NCBI GenBank assembly: GCA_019918135.1 | Contig: WBZZ01006524.1 | Coordinates: 1 to 64,000 of the forward strand | DNA length: 64,000 bases | Source: Paulinella micropora | Lineage: Eukaryota > Cercozoa > Imbricatea > Euglyphida > Paulinellidae | Direction of reading: 5' to 3' | Part shown: positions 1 through 10,861 of the stretch, piece after piece | Layout of the letters: every line of letters begins with the position of its first letter | Numbering within the stretch: position 1 is the stretch's first letter | Notes under the pieces: generated by a model | The model's input: the letters and a program-made list of their open reading frames with translations, nothing else | What the model was told of the DNA's origin: nothing | The model's database searches: none | Program-made: the position numbers and the translations under genes

Positions 1-1425
<1,425 letters not shown>

Positions 1426-2006
1426 ACAGTATTTTAAAAAACAGTTAACGGTTACTGAGGTTTTTATTAAAACTGACTTTCTTTTCGCTGCTTGCTGAAA
1501 TACGCATGACGCACATTTCCTAAGTAAGGGTTAAGCTTGGAATTAGCTAGGTTTTTCTACCCTGCACAGGTAGGGGGAACGGCAAAAAAAATCAAGTGGA
1601 ACTGGAGTTGTACAAACTGGTGTGATTCATCGATCTTCTTCCTTTACAGGAATTTATTGCACCCCTTCCCCCCGGCCCTCGCTCAGACACTTTTCGGGTC
1701 CTTCCTCCCGGTCGGCCCCCCCCCCTTACCCAATCCCTGCAAACATGGGGGGGGGGGGCCATGAACAAAATTCCAAAAAAATTGCTGCCAACCAGAGCTA
1801 GGCGGGGGGAGGCGCGGCCAAAAAAAGGGGGGGGGGCAGAGCGCGGGGGGGGGGGGGGGGGGACAGTCTCCCACTTCCTATCTTTTTTTTGCCTGGCTGT
1901 CTTTTTAAGCTTTCTGAGCCGGCCGACCACCCCCCCCCCCCCTTTCGCACACACAAAAAACCCCTGACCGAAACTGGACCAGCGGTAATAGGGAGGGAGA
2001 CCCGAA
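1426..2006. other. Intergenic, homopolymer-rich
   Basis: No supported gene. The stretch has poly-G and poly-C runs near 1680-1760 and 1820-1862 and a poly-C run near 1930. The first 50 bases after the zinc-finger gene are AT-rich and include TTTTATTAAAA, a plausible 3' processing region. Confidence 0.6.
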
Positions 2007-2039
2007 GTGCGGCGGCGGCGAAATTTGACCGAGCAGGGC

Positions 2040-2067
2040 GGGGCTCCTCTGCTGGCAGAGGAGCCCC
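2040..2067. repeat. Perfect 13-bp stem inverted repeat
   Basis: GGGGCTCCTCTGC and its exact reverse complement are separated by only TG, giving a tight GC-rich hairpin about 220 bp before the first ATG of the next gene. It could be a leader hairpin or a protein-binding palindrome. Confidence 0.7.
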
Positions 2068-2285
2068 GCTCTAGCTCTACAGCAGTCGGCCGCCGGCGTT
2101 TCAGGTTCTTGTTTTCGACAACGCCGCCGGCGCGCGCCGCGGCGGTCGACCCGCCCCTACCGCCGGCGCCAGCTGAGGAAGCAGAAGCGGAGGTCGGCGA
2201 GGAGGATCTGGCTGCGTGGCGAGCTGTAGATCGTTTGTCTCACGGGGGCGTTTCTTTCCAGACCAACATCAGGTCGGTGGTGTCG

Positions 2286-3160
2286 ATGTACGTGGAGTGG
2301 CTGTGCGCGGCGCGGGGCCTGCGCACAGACGACGCGATGCTGGCGTCTCAGCTGAGCCTGTGTTTTGTGCTCGGCCGTTGGGACTGGATCGACTTAAGGT
2401 TGCGCCTGTGCGAGGTGTTGGCACAAGAAACGGACGAGCCGCTGGTGCCCGTGGAGTGGACCCAAATCCCACGCAATCTTCAGTGGGAGCACGACGCGCG
2501 GCCGCGCTGGGCGCTGGTCTCGCGGCTGGCCGAGTACACCAGCGCGGAGCTGGCGTGGGACAGCGGCCGCGTGAGCAAGCAGGGCTGCGCGAAGGCGTGC
2601 GTGGAGCTGCTGCTGCGCTGGCACGTGCAGAACGAGGTGGTGAGACGCCACGGCCCCGAGCACGGGACGCACTCGCACCACCGTTTGTTCGCTGCGGCAT
2701 TTGCCAGGCTAGCAGGTGAAGTAGCGAACGTCGCGCCCGAGGCGTGGGGGCCGGTGCTGAGCGCGGCGCTGCCCGCCTTTGTGCCGGGCGAACACTGCTA
2801 CGCGGCGCCCGGCACCACCATGTCGTCAATAGCGGCCGCCCTGGACGAGGCGAAGCACGCGCGGACGCTGCGGCTGGACCCGCTGGTGCCGGTGCACTTG
2901 TTTTTTTACCTGGCGTGGCCCGCGCTGCTGGACCACCATTTGGGCGCGGGCGGGGGCTGCAGCTGAGGACGGCGATGCGGCCCGCGGCGGACCAGGAATT
3001 GCTGACGAGGATCTTTTTGCACCGCGTGCTGGCGGCGCTGCGCGGCGGGCGGTCGCAGCAGGTGTTCGCGGCCATCGACGCCGCTCTGAAGGAGTGGCAG
3101 CAGATCTGGGGGCAGCGGCCCGCGGTGGCGGCGAAGAAGGGCGGCGAACGGAAAGAATGA
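2286..3160 (+). CDS. Uncharacterised protein upstream of the tyrosine recombinase
   Basis: The first ATG of the long open frame is at 2286. The frame is open upstream to about 2007 without an ATG, so the true start may be a missed exon or a non-ATG codon. The product is a GC-rich, mostly helical protein rich in Trp, Leu, Ala and Arg, with no motif I recognise, no signal peptide and no clear membrane segment. The coding signal passes from one frame to another near the 3' end and finishes with a Lys/Glu tail at about 3158. It is co-directional with the recombinase gene that starts 250 bp downstream, so the two may belong to one element. Function unknown. Confidence 0.45.
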
Positions 3161-3407
3161 GAAAAAAAAACAAAAAGGGGGGGGGCCGCCTGGAAGAACG
3201 AGAGAGAGAGATGGACAAAAACAACCCCCCCACCCAAAAAAAAAGCCCTAATTAAAATTTCTCCTGCCTTTTTGGGCGGGGAGGGGGCGAAAAAAAGGCA
3301 GGTGCACCAAGATCAGCAGGGCGCGAAAGGAGGGTTTGGAACTACACACAAGAAATTTGGCAGCAAGAGAATCTTAAGAGAGAGAGAATAAACAGCGCGC
3401 GCGGCAA

Positions 3408-5720
3408 ATGGCGGCGGAGGAAGACGGCGAGGAGTTGCTGGCGGGCGCGGAGCCCGGAGTAAACGATTTTAAGGGGCTGGCCGCGATCGACCTGCGCGGC
3501 GACGAGTCGTCGTCCGAGTCGGGCGAAGACGACAACCCCCGGATAATAGTAGAGGAGGGGAAGGAGGATGGCGAGCTACAGAGGCAGCTGACGAGATTCA
3601 AGCAGTTCTTGGAGCTGAGGTGGAACCCCGAACGCACGGGCCCGATCCCGAGCAAGAGCACAATAGCGAACCACCTCCGGCACGTGCGCAGGTTCGCGGA
3701 GTTTGCGCGCGAGCATAACATCCGCAGGCTGGTGGACGCGCTGGGCCAGGCCGCGCTGCTGTCGGAGTTCGCCGCGACCGGTGCGGGGCGTACCAAGATC
3801 ATGTCGAGCACGGTGGGCTCGTACCTGGGCAGCCTGACGCAGCTGTCGGACTTTCTGCGACCGGCGCGCGGCGTACTAGCGTGGCAACAGACGTCGAGGT
3901 GGCTGGCGAACCTGTCGCGGCAGGCGCAGCAGTACGCGCGGATCGAGCGGGTGTACGGCGTCGGGCGGGAGGAGTCGGACTGGACGATGTGGGACCTGCA
4001 GCCGTTCCGCGTGGCGGCGCTGGCCGAGTACTTTGCGCACTACGACGAGGACGTGAAGCACCGTGTTGTGACGCGCGCCAACTACGCTCGGGTGAGGGAG
4101 GGCTGGCTGCGCGCGTTGCGGGCGGCGCTGCTGTGCCTGTTGCTGACGCCGCCCGTGCCGCGGCCGGGCATCCTGGTGAACTTGCACCTGAACAGCTCGC
4201 TGCTGCGCGAGGAAAAGGAGCCGCGGCGCTGGGTGATCAATCTGCAGGACGCGACGTCGCTGAGCGTGCAGAAGAACAAGACCCGCGCGATGTACGGCGG
4301 CCAGCTGCTGCCGCTCGGCCGGCAGCCCTGGCCAACCGATGAGCTGCCGGTCGGCGGCCCGGCGGGCTTCGTGCGCCGGGGCGGCCGGAGCTCGGCGCTG
4401 GACTTTGTGCTGCTGGACCTGCGGGAGCGCGTGGTGCCCGCCGTGGTCGGCGGCACGCAGCACAGGCCGCTGTTCCCGCACAAGGCGAGCTACAAACGCT
4501 ATGAGGGGTGGAGGAACAGCAGGAACAACTCGTCGCTGGCCGAGAGAGCGAGGTCCGGCTTTGTGCGCGACGCGTACCTACAGCTGGGAGAAAAGATGTG
4601 GGTGAACAGCCAGCGGCCGGCCCGCTGCCGCGTTCGGGGCTGGGCTAACCTGCTGACGTTCAAGAGCAGTCGCAAGCCGGCAGAGACCATGGTGCGCGAG
4701 CTGGAGCAGTTCGAGGTGTTTACCGCGCTGGGCGGCGGGCCGCCGCCCTGGGGGGCGGCGGGCTCGGGCGGCGCGCACCTGACGGTGTTTGCGGGGGCCG
4801 GGCAGCACAGCCTGGACACGGTGAACTCGGAGTACCTGCTGCCGGGCCACCGCCGCCGCAAGGTGGCGGAGCAGGCGCAGTGGATCGAGGGGATGCTGAA
4901 TGAGCGTAACTGGCATGCACACGTCGACGACCACGACGCCGTGCAGGTGTACGTGTCGCCCAGGGCCAGCGAGTTTACCAGGCGCTTCTCGGAGGAGGGG
5001 CCGCGCCTGGAGCCCTTGTCGCCGGAGGAAGAGAAGCTGCGGCAGCAAAGGAGGTGGAGGGTGCGGGAAATGCGCGGCGCGGACTTTATTCACCCTGCGC
5101 CGGCGGCGTTCAACAACACGGCCGAGGAGGGGTTGGCGCCAGGCCTCGAGCTGCTGGGCTTCCAGCACGTGGCGCATGCGTCAAAACGCGAGGTCAGTGC
5201 GTTCTGGAAACGGCACGAGCCTGCAAAAGCCTCGCACCGCTGGCACGTGTACAACAGCCACTTGTCAATCGCGGATTGCAAGAACAGGTACAACAACGAT
5301 TGGCAGGAGGTGGCACGCCTGGGGATTTTTTCGGCTAGAAATAGCCATATCTATTGCCTGCCGCCCCACGAAGGAGAACCGGAGGACCTAAAGTACGTGT
5401 GCCGTTTTCGTGTCACGGACAAAGTCTGTGGCTGGCCCGACCGCTGGCTTACGGTCGCAGATATTCTGAAAGAGTACGGCGACCAAGGGGTTCGCGTAGA
5501 TAAGAACCCGAAGCTGCTGATGCTGATGCAGGCTTTCCTGGACCAGCTGCGGGCAGGTGCCGTGCAAAGAATTAGCGGCGGCGTGCTGGTGCAGTGGCAG
5601 CCACCTGCGCCAGAACGAACCGAACCGGTGGTGGACAGCAAGCATTACCCGCTGCCGCCGGGGGCCGCCGCAAGCGAGTCGGCAGTGACACGAAAACCCG
5701 CCGCGTGCCCCGACTACTGA
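3408..5720 (+). CDS. Tyrosine recombinase (integrase-like) with C-terminal extension
   Basis: An intact 770-residue frame from ATG 3408 to TGA. Residues 1-60 are acidic. About 60-170 form a helical SAM-like core-binding region (KQFLELRW, NHLRHVRRFAEFAR). The catalytic core is suggested by Arg252 in PVPRPGILVNL, an Arg cluster at 406-410 in RCRVRGWANLL, and GQHSLDTVNSEYL with His467 and the candidate nucleophile Tyr476. That spacing is typical of YR recombinases. The order resembles Crypton-type and other eukaryotic YR enzymes (inference). Residues from about 550 on form an extra region (WRVREMRGADF, SIADCKNRYNNDW, WLTVADILKEYG) that could bind DNA. It would act on DNA in the nucleus. AATTAATAAAA lies about 150 bp after the stop. 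I found no flanking terminal repeats, so element boundaries are unknown. Confidence 0.65.
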   Translation: MAAEEDGEELLAGAEPGVNDFKGLAAIDLRGDESSSESGEDDNPRIIVEEGKEDGELQRQLTRFKQFLELRWNPERTGPIPSKSTIANHLRHVRRFAEFAREHNIRRLVDALGQAALLSEFAATGAGRTKIMSSTVGSYLGSLTQLSDFLRPARGVLAWQQTSRWLANLSRQAQQYARIERVYGVGREESDWTMWDLQPFRVAALAEYFAHYDEDVKHRVVTRANYARVREGWLRALRAALLCLLLTPPVPRPGILVNLHLNSSLLREEKEPRRWVINLQDATSLSVQKNKTRAMYGGQLLPLGRQPWPTDELPVGGPAGFVRRGGRSSALDFVLLDLRERVVPAVVGGTQHRPLFPHKASYKRYEGWRNSRNNSSLAERARSGFVRDAYLQLGEKMWVNSQRPARCRVRGWANLLTFKSSRKPAETMVRELEQFEVFTALGGGPPPWGAAGSGGAHLTVFAGAGQHSLDTVNSEYLLPGHRRRKVAEQAQWIEGMLNERNWHAHVDDHDAVQVYVSPRASEFTRRFSEEGPRLEPLSPEEEKLRQQRRWRVREMRGADFIHPAPAAFNNTAEEGLAPGLELLGFQHVAHASKREVSAFWKRHEPAKASHRWHVYNSHLSIADCKNRYNNDWQEVARLGIFSARNSHIYCLPPHEGEPEDLKYVCRFRVTDKVCGWPDRWLTVADILKEYGDQGVRVDKNPKLLMLMQAFLDQLRAGAVQRISGGVLVQWQPPAPERTEPVVDSKHYPLPPGAAASESAVTRKPAACPDY

Positions 5721-5976
5721 GGCCCGTGGTTTGATCGCAACTGGTGCTTTTTCCGCCGTGGCGCTCGTGCGGACGCGGGCCGGTTCTCGGTGGACGAAAA
5801 CAAGGCCGGAAGTGACACGCTGCTCTTGCACAACCGGGACGTCTTGGACGCGCTCGCTAGTAATGTGAATAATTAATAAAAAAACAAAAGAAAGCAAGAG
5901 GCGGCTGTCGTGACGGGCTTATACCACCGGACCGGGGGCGAATTATTTTTGCTAGTTAGCAGAAACATCGGATTTA

Positions 5977-7545
5977 TTAGGTTTTTTGTTTTAGGCCGGA
6001 AAGAAAGTTGGGGAGGGAAAGCTGTGCTACCCATCGCTTACGTCTTCTTCCACCTTCATGCCGTCTTGGTGCCAGTACGCAACCTCGGGCGTTGTTCTTC
6101 GGAACAGGCCAGGGACGCGGGTCGACTCCTGCTCTGCGGCCGGCTGCACTTGCGGCCAACGACGAAAGCGTGGACCAAAACGAGGGACGAGCGGTGGTAT
6201 GTGCGGACCCCCGAGTGGGGCTGAAAGCGCGGACCAAAGTGCGGGACGGGCGGTGGTATGTGCGGACCCCCCAAGTGGGGCTGAAAGCGCGGACCAAAGT
6301 GCGGGACGGGCGGTGGAAGGTGCTGGCACCCCAAGTGCGGGGCGGGCGGTGGAAAGTGCTGGCACCCCAAGTGCGGGGCGGCCGGTGGAAGGTGCTGGCA
6401 CCCCAATTGCGGGGCGGGCGGTGGAAGGTGCTGGCACCCCAAGTGCGGGGCGGGCGGGGGGAGGTGCGGGCATCCCAAGTGGGGCTGAAAGCACGGACCA
6501 AAGCGAGGGACGAGTGGTGGAACGTGCGCACTACCAGCGTGGGTAGGCGGAAAGTGCGGGCTACTACCAGCGTGGGTAGGCGGAAAGTGTGGGCTACTAC
6601 CAGCGTGGGTAGGCGGAAAGTGCGGGCTACTACCAGCGTGGGTAGGCGGAAAGTGCGGGCTACTACCAGCGTGGGTAAGCGGAAAGTGCGGGCCAAAGCG
6701 TGGAACCGCGCGCTGCGGGACGGGGCGCTGGAGGCGTGTCGGCGGCGTCTCCTCCGACCAGCCGGCCGGTTCGGAGCGTGATGATGATGTCGCACTAGTG
6801 TGGTAGAAGCCGAAGGCCCGCCGCACATGTGTGCGCGGCGGGTCTGAATGGTGCGTATCTCGGTTGAGCGAATTGTCGGCGGGGCTCTGGGGGGGTTCGC
6901 GTGCGGCCGCAGGTCGCAGCATGTCGGTGTTAGGTTCGGCTGGTGGGTCTGAATGGTGCGTATCTCGGTTGAGCGAATTGTCGGCGGGGCTCTGGGGGGG
7001 CCCGCGTGCCTGGCGGCCGCAGGTCGCAGCATGTCGGTGTTAGGTTCGTTCTGTAAGTGTGTGTGGCGGGCCCCCGCACGTTGATAGGTGTGCTCCTCGT
7101 GACCCGAGTCCGGTTGGCAGCGGGGAACTTGCGGGGGCATTCTCTCAGCCGCGTCGACCAGCGCGTCCAGCCCCGCCGTACTGTCCTGGCCGGGCGGACC
7201 AGGGCCGGTCTGGTCGTTGTCTACCGGGCTGTAAAGTTGGATTGGCTCCTCGATCGCTGTGTCGCCAAGGGGGTCGAGCACGCGCGCGTCATCAGTGGCT
7301 TCTACCGTTTGCACACCGTGTTGCGCCGGCTGGTCACTTTGCCAGTAGCCCAGCAGACCCGTCAACAGGTCCTCCCCGCCGCCGTCGTCATCTTCCGCGC
7401 CGTCGTCGTCGTCGTCTTCGTCGCCGCCGTCTTCCGCGCCGTCGTCGGCATCCTCAGCGCTGCCGCCGTCGTCGTCTGACGTTGCGTACGCCGCGTGGTT
7501 CGTGCGTCTTAGTCGCAGCCCTTGCAGCAGGCCCTCGGCGGACAA
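5977..7545 (-). CDS. Acidic, repeat-rich protein (C-terminal ORF)
   Basis: The frame has no ATG near its start, but it is in phase with the upstream ORF. It begins with a helical segment, then a strongly acidic run (mostly Asp/Glu between about 7370 and 7480), then about 100 residues of ordinary-looking sequence. Further on it becomes low-complexity: two copies of a roughly 108-bp repeat, then RTFRLPTLVVA-type units, then RPPRTWGASTFH-type units. The repeat part is open on both strands, so its protein reading is doubtful. The acidic half is the better-supported coding part. No function can be assigned. Confidence 0.35.
   Translation of the reverse strand: MSAEGLLQGLRLRRTNHAAYATSDDDGGSAEDADDGAEDGGDEDDDDDGAEDDDGGGEDLLTGLLGYWQSDQPAQHGVQTVEATDDARVLDPLGDTAIEEPIQLYSPVDNDQTGPGPPGQDSTAGLDALVDAAERMPPQVPRCQPDSGHEEHTYQRAGARHTHLQNEPNTDMLRPAAARHAGPPRAPPTIRSTEIRTIQTHQPNLTPTCCDLRPHANPPRAPPTIRSTEIRTIQTRRAHMCGGPSASTTLVRHHHHAPNRPAGRRRRRRHASSAPSRSARFHALARTFRLPTLVVARTFRLPTLVVARTFRLPTLVVAHTFRLPTLVVARTFRLPTLVVRTFHHSSLALVRAFSPTWDARTSPRPPRTWGASTFHRPPRNWGASTFHRPPRTWGASTFHRPPRTWGASTFHRPSRTLVRAFSPTWGVRTYHRPSRTLVRAFSPTRGSAHTTARPSFWSTLSSLAASAAGRRAGVDPRPWPVPKNNARGCVLAPRRHEGGRRRKRWVAQLSLPNFLSGLKQKT
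6170..6690. repeat. Two adjoining minisatellites (about 36-bp and 33-bp units)
   Basis: From 6170 to 6480, units carry GGGCGGTGGAAGGTGCTGGC with small variations. From about 6528 to 6690, five near-identical 33-bp units carry ACTACCAGCGTGGGTAGGCG. Both unit lengths are near or at multiples of three, so both strands stay open. Confidence 0.75.
6835..7050. repeat. Direct duplication of about 108 bp
   Basis: Two copies begin with GGGTCTGAATGGTGCGTATC and end with CATGTCGGTGTTAGGTTCG, at about 6838-6945 and 6948-7050. They are nearly identical apart from a short CTGG insertion in the second, so the duplication is recent. Confidence 0.8.
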
Positions 7546-7572
7546 GTTTTGGTCCGCCGAGTGGCGCAGTAT

Positions 7573-8472
7573 TCAGAGCAGGGCCAGAAAGGTCGCCGCC
7601 AGATCCGCGTCCCGCGGGGGCTCCCGCGCAGCCTCCCGCGCGGTGGCGGGCTGGTCTGAACAGCAACGCTCGGCCCAAACGGCTGCTTCCAACTCTTGCT
7701 CGGGGCAGGGCTTCACAGATATCAGCTTCTTCCAGAATTTCTCTGCGGCCTGCGCCGGGACTCGCTGGGCCTGTTCGTTCTGGTCGACATTCGAGCCTAT
7801 CCGTGCCAGGATGCTGATCTTGAGCAAGGAGAAGTTATTCCACAGGCGCTCCAAGACAGTCAGATTGTTGTGCTCGAGCAGGGGGCCCATGAGCTCGTGC
7901 GCCCAAGCGTGCATTCTGAACGGCAGTAGAGCTTCCTCCAGTTCCCGGCGCAGCATGTCTCCGGCTGGCGTGTCCGCGAGGGCGTTGGACAGGCACAGCC
8001 AAAGCACAAAGGCATTCCGCAGATTGTTGCAGGTGGTGCATTGAGAAAGATCGCAAGCGCTGACGGGGTTAGGGGGGTCGAAGTCGGATTTCTCAAGCTC
8101 GAGAACATCGGCTACGACGTACCTCGAGGCCTCCAGGTGTTGCAGGGCGGCGAAGGCGCCCTGGCCCCTGCAGGGTAACTCGGACCAGTACTTCTGTTTG
8201 GCAAACAATAAGACGTTGGGGTTGAGTTTACGAACCCTTTGCAGGTCGGTACAAGATTCCGCGAGGCCGATCTGCAGGAGCAGGTCATTGATCAGCTCCC
8301 TGTTCAGGTGCCTGCCCTGAAACCTGCGGCAGTCCCTGAAAAGTTCTTCGCGCCATTCTGCCGCGCGGCGTTTGCGGGGGGTCGTCGTTGGGCAGGCCCG
8401 GTGGCGTTTCGTCGATCGAAGGTGTTTTCCTTTTTCGCGGGGATTTTTCTGCAGACATTTTCTCTTCTTCAT
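7573..8472 (-). CDS. Uncharacterised helical protein (N-terminal ORF)
   Basis: The ATG at 8472 opens a 299-residue frame beginning MKKRKCLQKN, with a Lys/Arg-rich start that could be a nuclear localisation signal. It continues as a helical protein with a Cys pair (CTTCNN) and conserved-looking Leu-rich segments. The next minus-strand ORF (5977-7545) lies 27 bp downstream in the same frame, separated only by a stop codon, so the two may be one gene with a central interruption. No family recognised; no signal peptide or membrane segment. Confidence 0.5.
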   Translation of the reverse strand: MKKRKCLQKNPREKGKHLRSTKRHRACPTTTPRKRRAAEWREELFRDCRRFQGRHLNRELINDLLLQIGLAESCTDLQRVRKLNPNVLLFAKQKYWSELPCRGQGAFAALQHLEASRYVVADVLELEKSDFDPPNPVSACDLSQCTTCNNLRNAFVLWLCLSNALADTPAGDMLRRELEEALLPFRMHAWAHELMGPLLEHNNLTVLERLWNNFSLLKISILARIGSNVDQNEQAQRVPAQAAEKFWKKLISVKPCPEQELEAAVWAERCCSDQPATAREAAREPPRDADLAATFLALL

Positions 8473-8529
8473 GCCGGGCCTGTGCGACAAGACGAAAACA
8501 AGAGGGCGGGGTCTGGGAGGCGGGATGAA

Positions 8530-8530
<1 letters not shown>

Positions 8531-8562
<32 letters not shown>
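8531..8562. repeat. (GA)n microsatellite
   Basis: A run of about 16 GA dinucleotides just upstream of the minus-strand gene that starts at 8472, within its putative promoter. Confidence 0.85.
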
Positions 8563-8566
<4 letters not shown>

Positions 8567-8639
8567 CAAACAAAGCAACGGTTGGAGCGAAGCTTCGAAC
8601 GTGTTTCTACATCTAGGATACTTGCGGCACAAAGAGACA

Positions 8640-9190
8640 AACACACACACACAAGACACGACACACGTTCTTAAGACACGACACATGTTCTCAAGACAAT
8701 GCTTTGAGACACACACACACACAATCACGTACACACACACACAAACACACACACAAATACAAACACACACCTACACAAACACACACCTACACAAACACAC
8801 ACCTACACAAACACACACCTACACAAACACACACAACAATTCACATATACACACACATATACACACACATATACACACACATATACACACACAGACACCC
8901 CCACAGACACCCCCACACCCACAGACAAATCCACAGACAAACCCACAGACAGACCCACAGACACACGCAAAAACACACAAACACCCAAACCCTTCGCATG
9001 TACACAACACACACGAACACATATGCTTTGGCACCCACACAAACACTTACATACACACATACACACGACACCACACAAGATGCTTTTACACAGCACGACA
9101 CACATACACAAGAGCGACACTTGACACACACACAAGATTTTTTTTACACAACACACGCACCTTCACAAAACACACGAAATGAGACTAGAA
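8640..9190. repeat. CA-rich minisatellite array
   Basis: About 550 bp of CA-rich sequence with nested units such as CACACCTACACAAA (four copies near 8765-8830), ATATACACACAC (four copies near 8845-8895) and ACAGACCCACAGAC. All frames appear open but encode only Thr/His or Cys/Val low complexity. It faces a GT-rich array at 9610-9935. Confidence 0.85.
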
Positions 9191-9609
9191 ATAACACCCT
9201 TCATACGCTCGAAACAAGCAGCCCATAGTTATCACAGGCCAACATTTTCTTCAAAGAAATTCGCGCGCAGCCAAAAGAAAAGCACCATTGGGCAGCTCAA
9301 TGGTTAAAAGAGGGAAGGGGGGGGGCCTGTCTTGGCACTGGTGGGGGTGAGCGCAAGTGGTTTTGCTCAATGCCGCCAACATTGTGTTTGCGCAATGGCG
9401 AACCCATTGTGCGTCCCCAATGTGCTTTTCTCCTTCGATTTCGCGCACAACCCATGGGACACGTAGTGCAGGGCGGCCCCCTTTCCTGTCCTGTGGGAAG
9501 CATAAATGTTGTACAGTGTGCACACACGTACGGGGAAATGTTGCCTGTGTCTGTAGTCGGAAAAACAATCCGAGTGTTGTATGTGAAAGGTTTCTTTTGT
9601 AGTGTACAC
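9191..9609. other. Spacer between the facing CA and GT arrays
   Basis: About 400 bp of ordinary sequence with no convincing ORF. Between 9370 and 9425 the word CAATG recurs (TGCTCAATGCC, GCGCAATGGC, CCCAATGTGC). No RNA gene recognised. Confidence 0.4.
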
Positions 9610-9843
9610 GGAATGTTTGTGCGTGTGTGCGTTTTGTGTGCGAAGGTTTTGGTGTATCGTGTGTGTGTGCATCGTCGTGTGTGTGTATCGTCGTGTGTGC
9701 ATCGTCGTGTGTGTGTGCATCGTTGTGTGTGTGTATCGTCGTGTGTGTGTGTTTGTGTGTGTGCGAAGGTTTGTGTGTGTGTTTGTATTTGTGTGTGTGT
9801 GTGTGTTTGTATTTGTGTGTGTGTTTGTGTGTGTGCGAAGGTT

Positions 9844-9874
<31 letters not shown>

Positions 9875-9935
9875 TTGTGTGTGTGTGTGCGAAGGTTTGT
9901 GTGTGTGTGTTTGTATTTGTGTGTTTTCCTATTAT
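9610..9935. repeat. GT-rich minisatellite with TCGTCG and GCGAAGG inserts
   Basis: TGTGTGTG tracts broken by repeated GCATCGTCG or TATCGTCG (9670-9740) and by GTGCGAAGGTTTGTG (about 9640, 9760, 9835 and 9890). The TCGTCG variant is the same as that in the 45.1-45.6 kb array. Confidence 0.85.
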
Positions 9936-10043
9936 TCTATCTCTTTTATTAAATGGATTCTTGTTCATGCACCAATTCCTGTTTTTATTGTCTCGCCTTG
10001 CACCGTGAAAACAAAGGTTTTGCTGCCCACCTAGGCAGGAGCA

Positions 10044-10382
10044 ATGCCGCCGCGAATGAAGAAGTTTCTCATGGCCGAAACAGGGGGATGCGTGGCCAGA
10101 AAGCCTCTCGAGCCGTCGGACCCACCCAAGGGCATCAAAACACGCGCCGCCACGAAGAGGGAAAAGGAGGAAAAGAAGAAGAAGAAGAAGGAGAGCGCCG
10201 CCGGCTCTGCAGCAACGGAGGCACATGTTCGTTCGGTCCCTGTGAGGAAGGGGATGGGGCCCGGCAAATGGTTGGAGTATAAAGGCCTAGTGAAGCCCGG
10301 CACGTTCGAGAAGATGTCTGGGGAGGAAATGTATGACTTCTGGCGAAAACATCCCCACTTGCTAGATTTGGTTCGCACATAA
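10044..10382 (+). CDS. Small basic protein, unknown
   Basis: 112 residues from an ATG at 10044 to TAA. The middle is a Lys/Glu run (residues about 38-50) flanked by a Pro/Lys-rich segment. The C-terminal 40 residues look folded: GPGKWLEYKGLV, then EEMYDFWRKHPHLLDL. It could be nuclear, given the basic patch. The upstream CCTAGGCAG resembles a splice acceptor, so an upstream non-coding exon is possible. No family recognised. Confidence 0.45.
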   Translation: MPPRMKKFLMAETGGCVARKPLEPSDPPKGIKTRAATKREKEEKKKKKKESAAGSAATEAHVRSVPVRKGMGPGKWLEYKGLVKPGTFEKMSGEEMYDFWRKHPHLLDLVRT

Positions 10383-10389
10383 AGCACCA

Positions 10390-10861
10390 CAAAAAAACCC
10401 CCTTGCTTACTCTCCTTTTTTCTTAGGGACACATGTTGTCTTGATCGAACAACGGAGAACCTCATAAAAGGAAATTTGAACGGTTTACAACAAAAAGAGA
10501 TAGCCGCCAGACTCCCTCGAATGTAACAGCGTGTTTCTTGATCAGTAAAAAAAACAAGTTTTTGGTCACAATTCAATCGGAATAAAGACAGCCTGCACGT
10601 TAGGGACTGAAAATCCGGTTTTTTTTTATTGTCGGTATCTGTCAACCACCCGCTATAAATTTGCACAGAAGCTTTGTCGCCAAGACAGGCCCTCCTCTCT
10701 CTGCCTGACACTACTACTTTTATGTCTTTGGCAGGTTTGGTTTTTGAAAATCCCTTTTTTTGTTGTGGTTGTTGACTGGTTTTTTCTGTCGAGGCGTTTT
10801 TGTTTTCTGTCCACAAAGAATTAGTTCGTGCCTCTGACTCCTCGGAAAGGCGCCTCATCAT
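10390..10861 (-). CDS. Possible downstream ORF overlapping the stop of the preceding gene
   Basis: An ATG at 10861 overlaps the TGA of the 10858-11532 ORF. The frame stays open well past 10390, where it runs antisense to the small gene at 10044-10382. The first 120 residues are Lys/Ser-rich with no recognised motif. It may instead be the 3' untranslated part of the upstream gene. Confidence 0.2.

Noticed and set aside
6008-6781. Plus-strand repeat ORF
   Set aside because: The minisatellite unit lengths keep both strands open. Neither strand has a clear folded domain there, and the minus strand links to an upstream coding region.
8640-9190. Protein genes in the CA and GT arrays
   Set aside because: Long open frames encode only Thr/His or Cys/Val low complexity and arise because the repeats lack stops.
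8640-9190. CRISPR array
   Set aside because: Repeats are contiguous microsatellite units without unique spacers of constant length, and the genome is eukaryotic.
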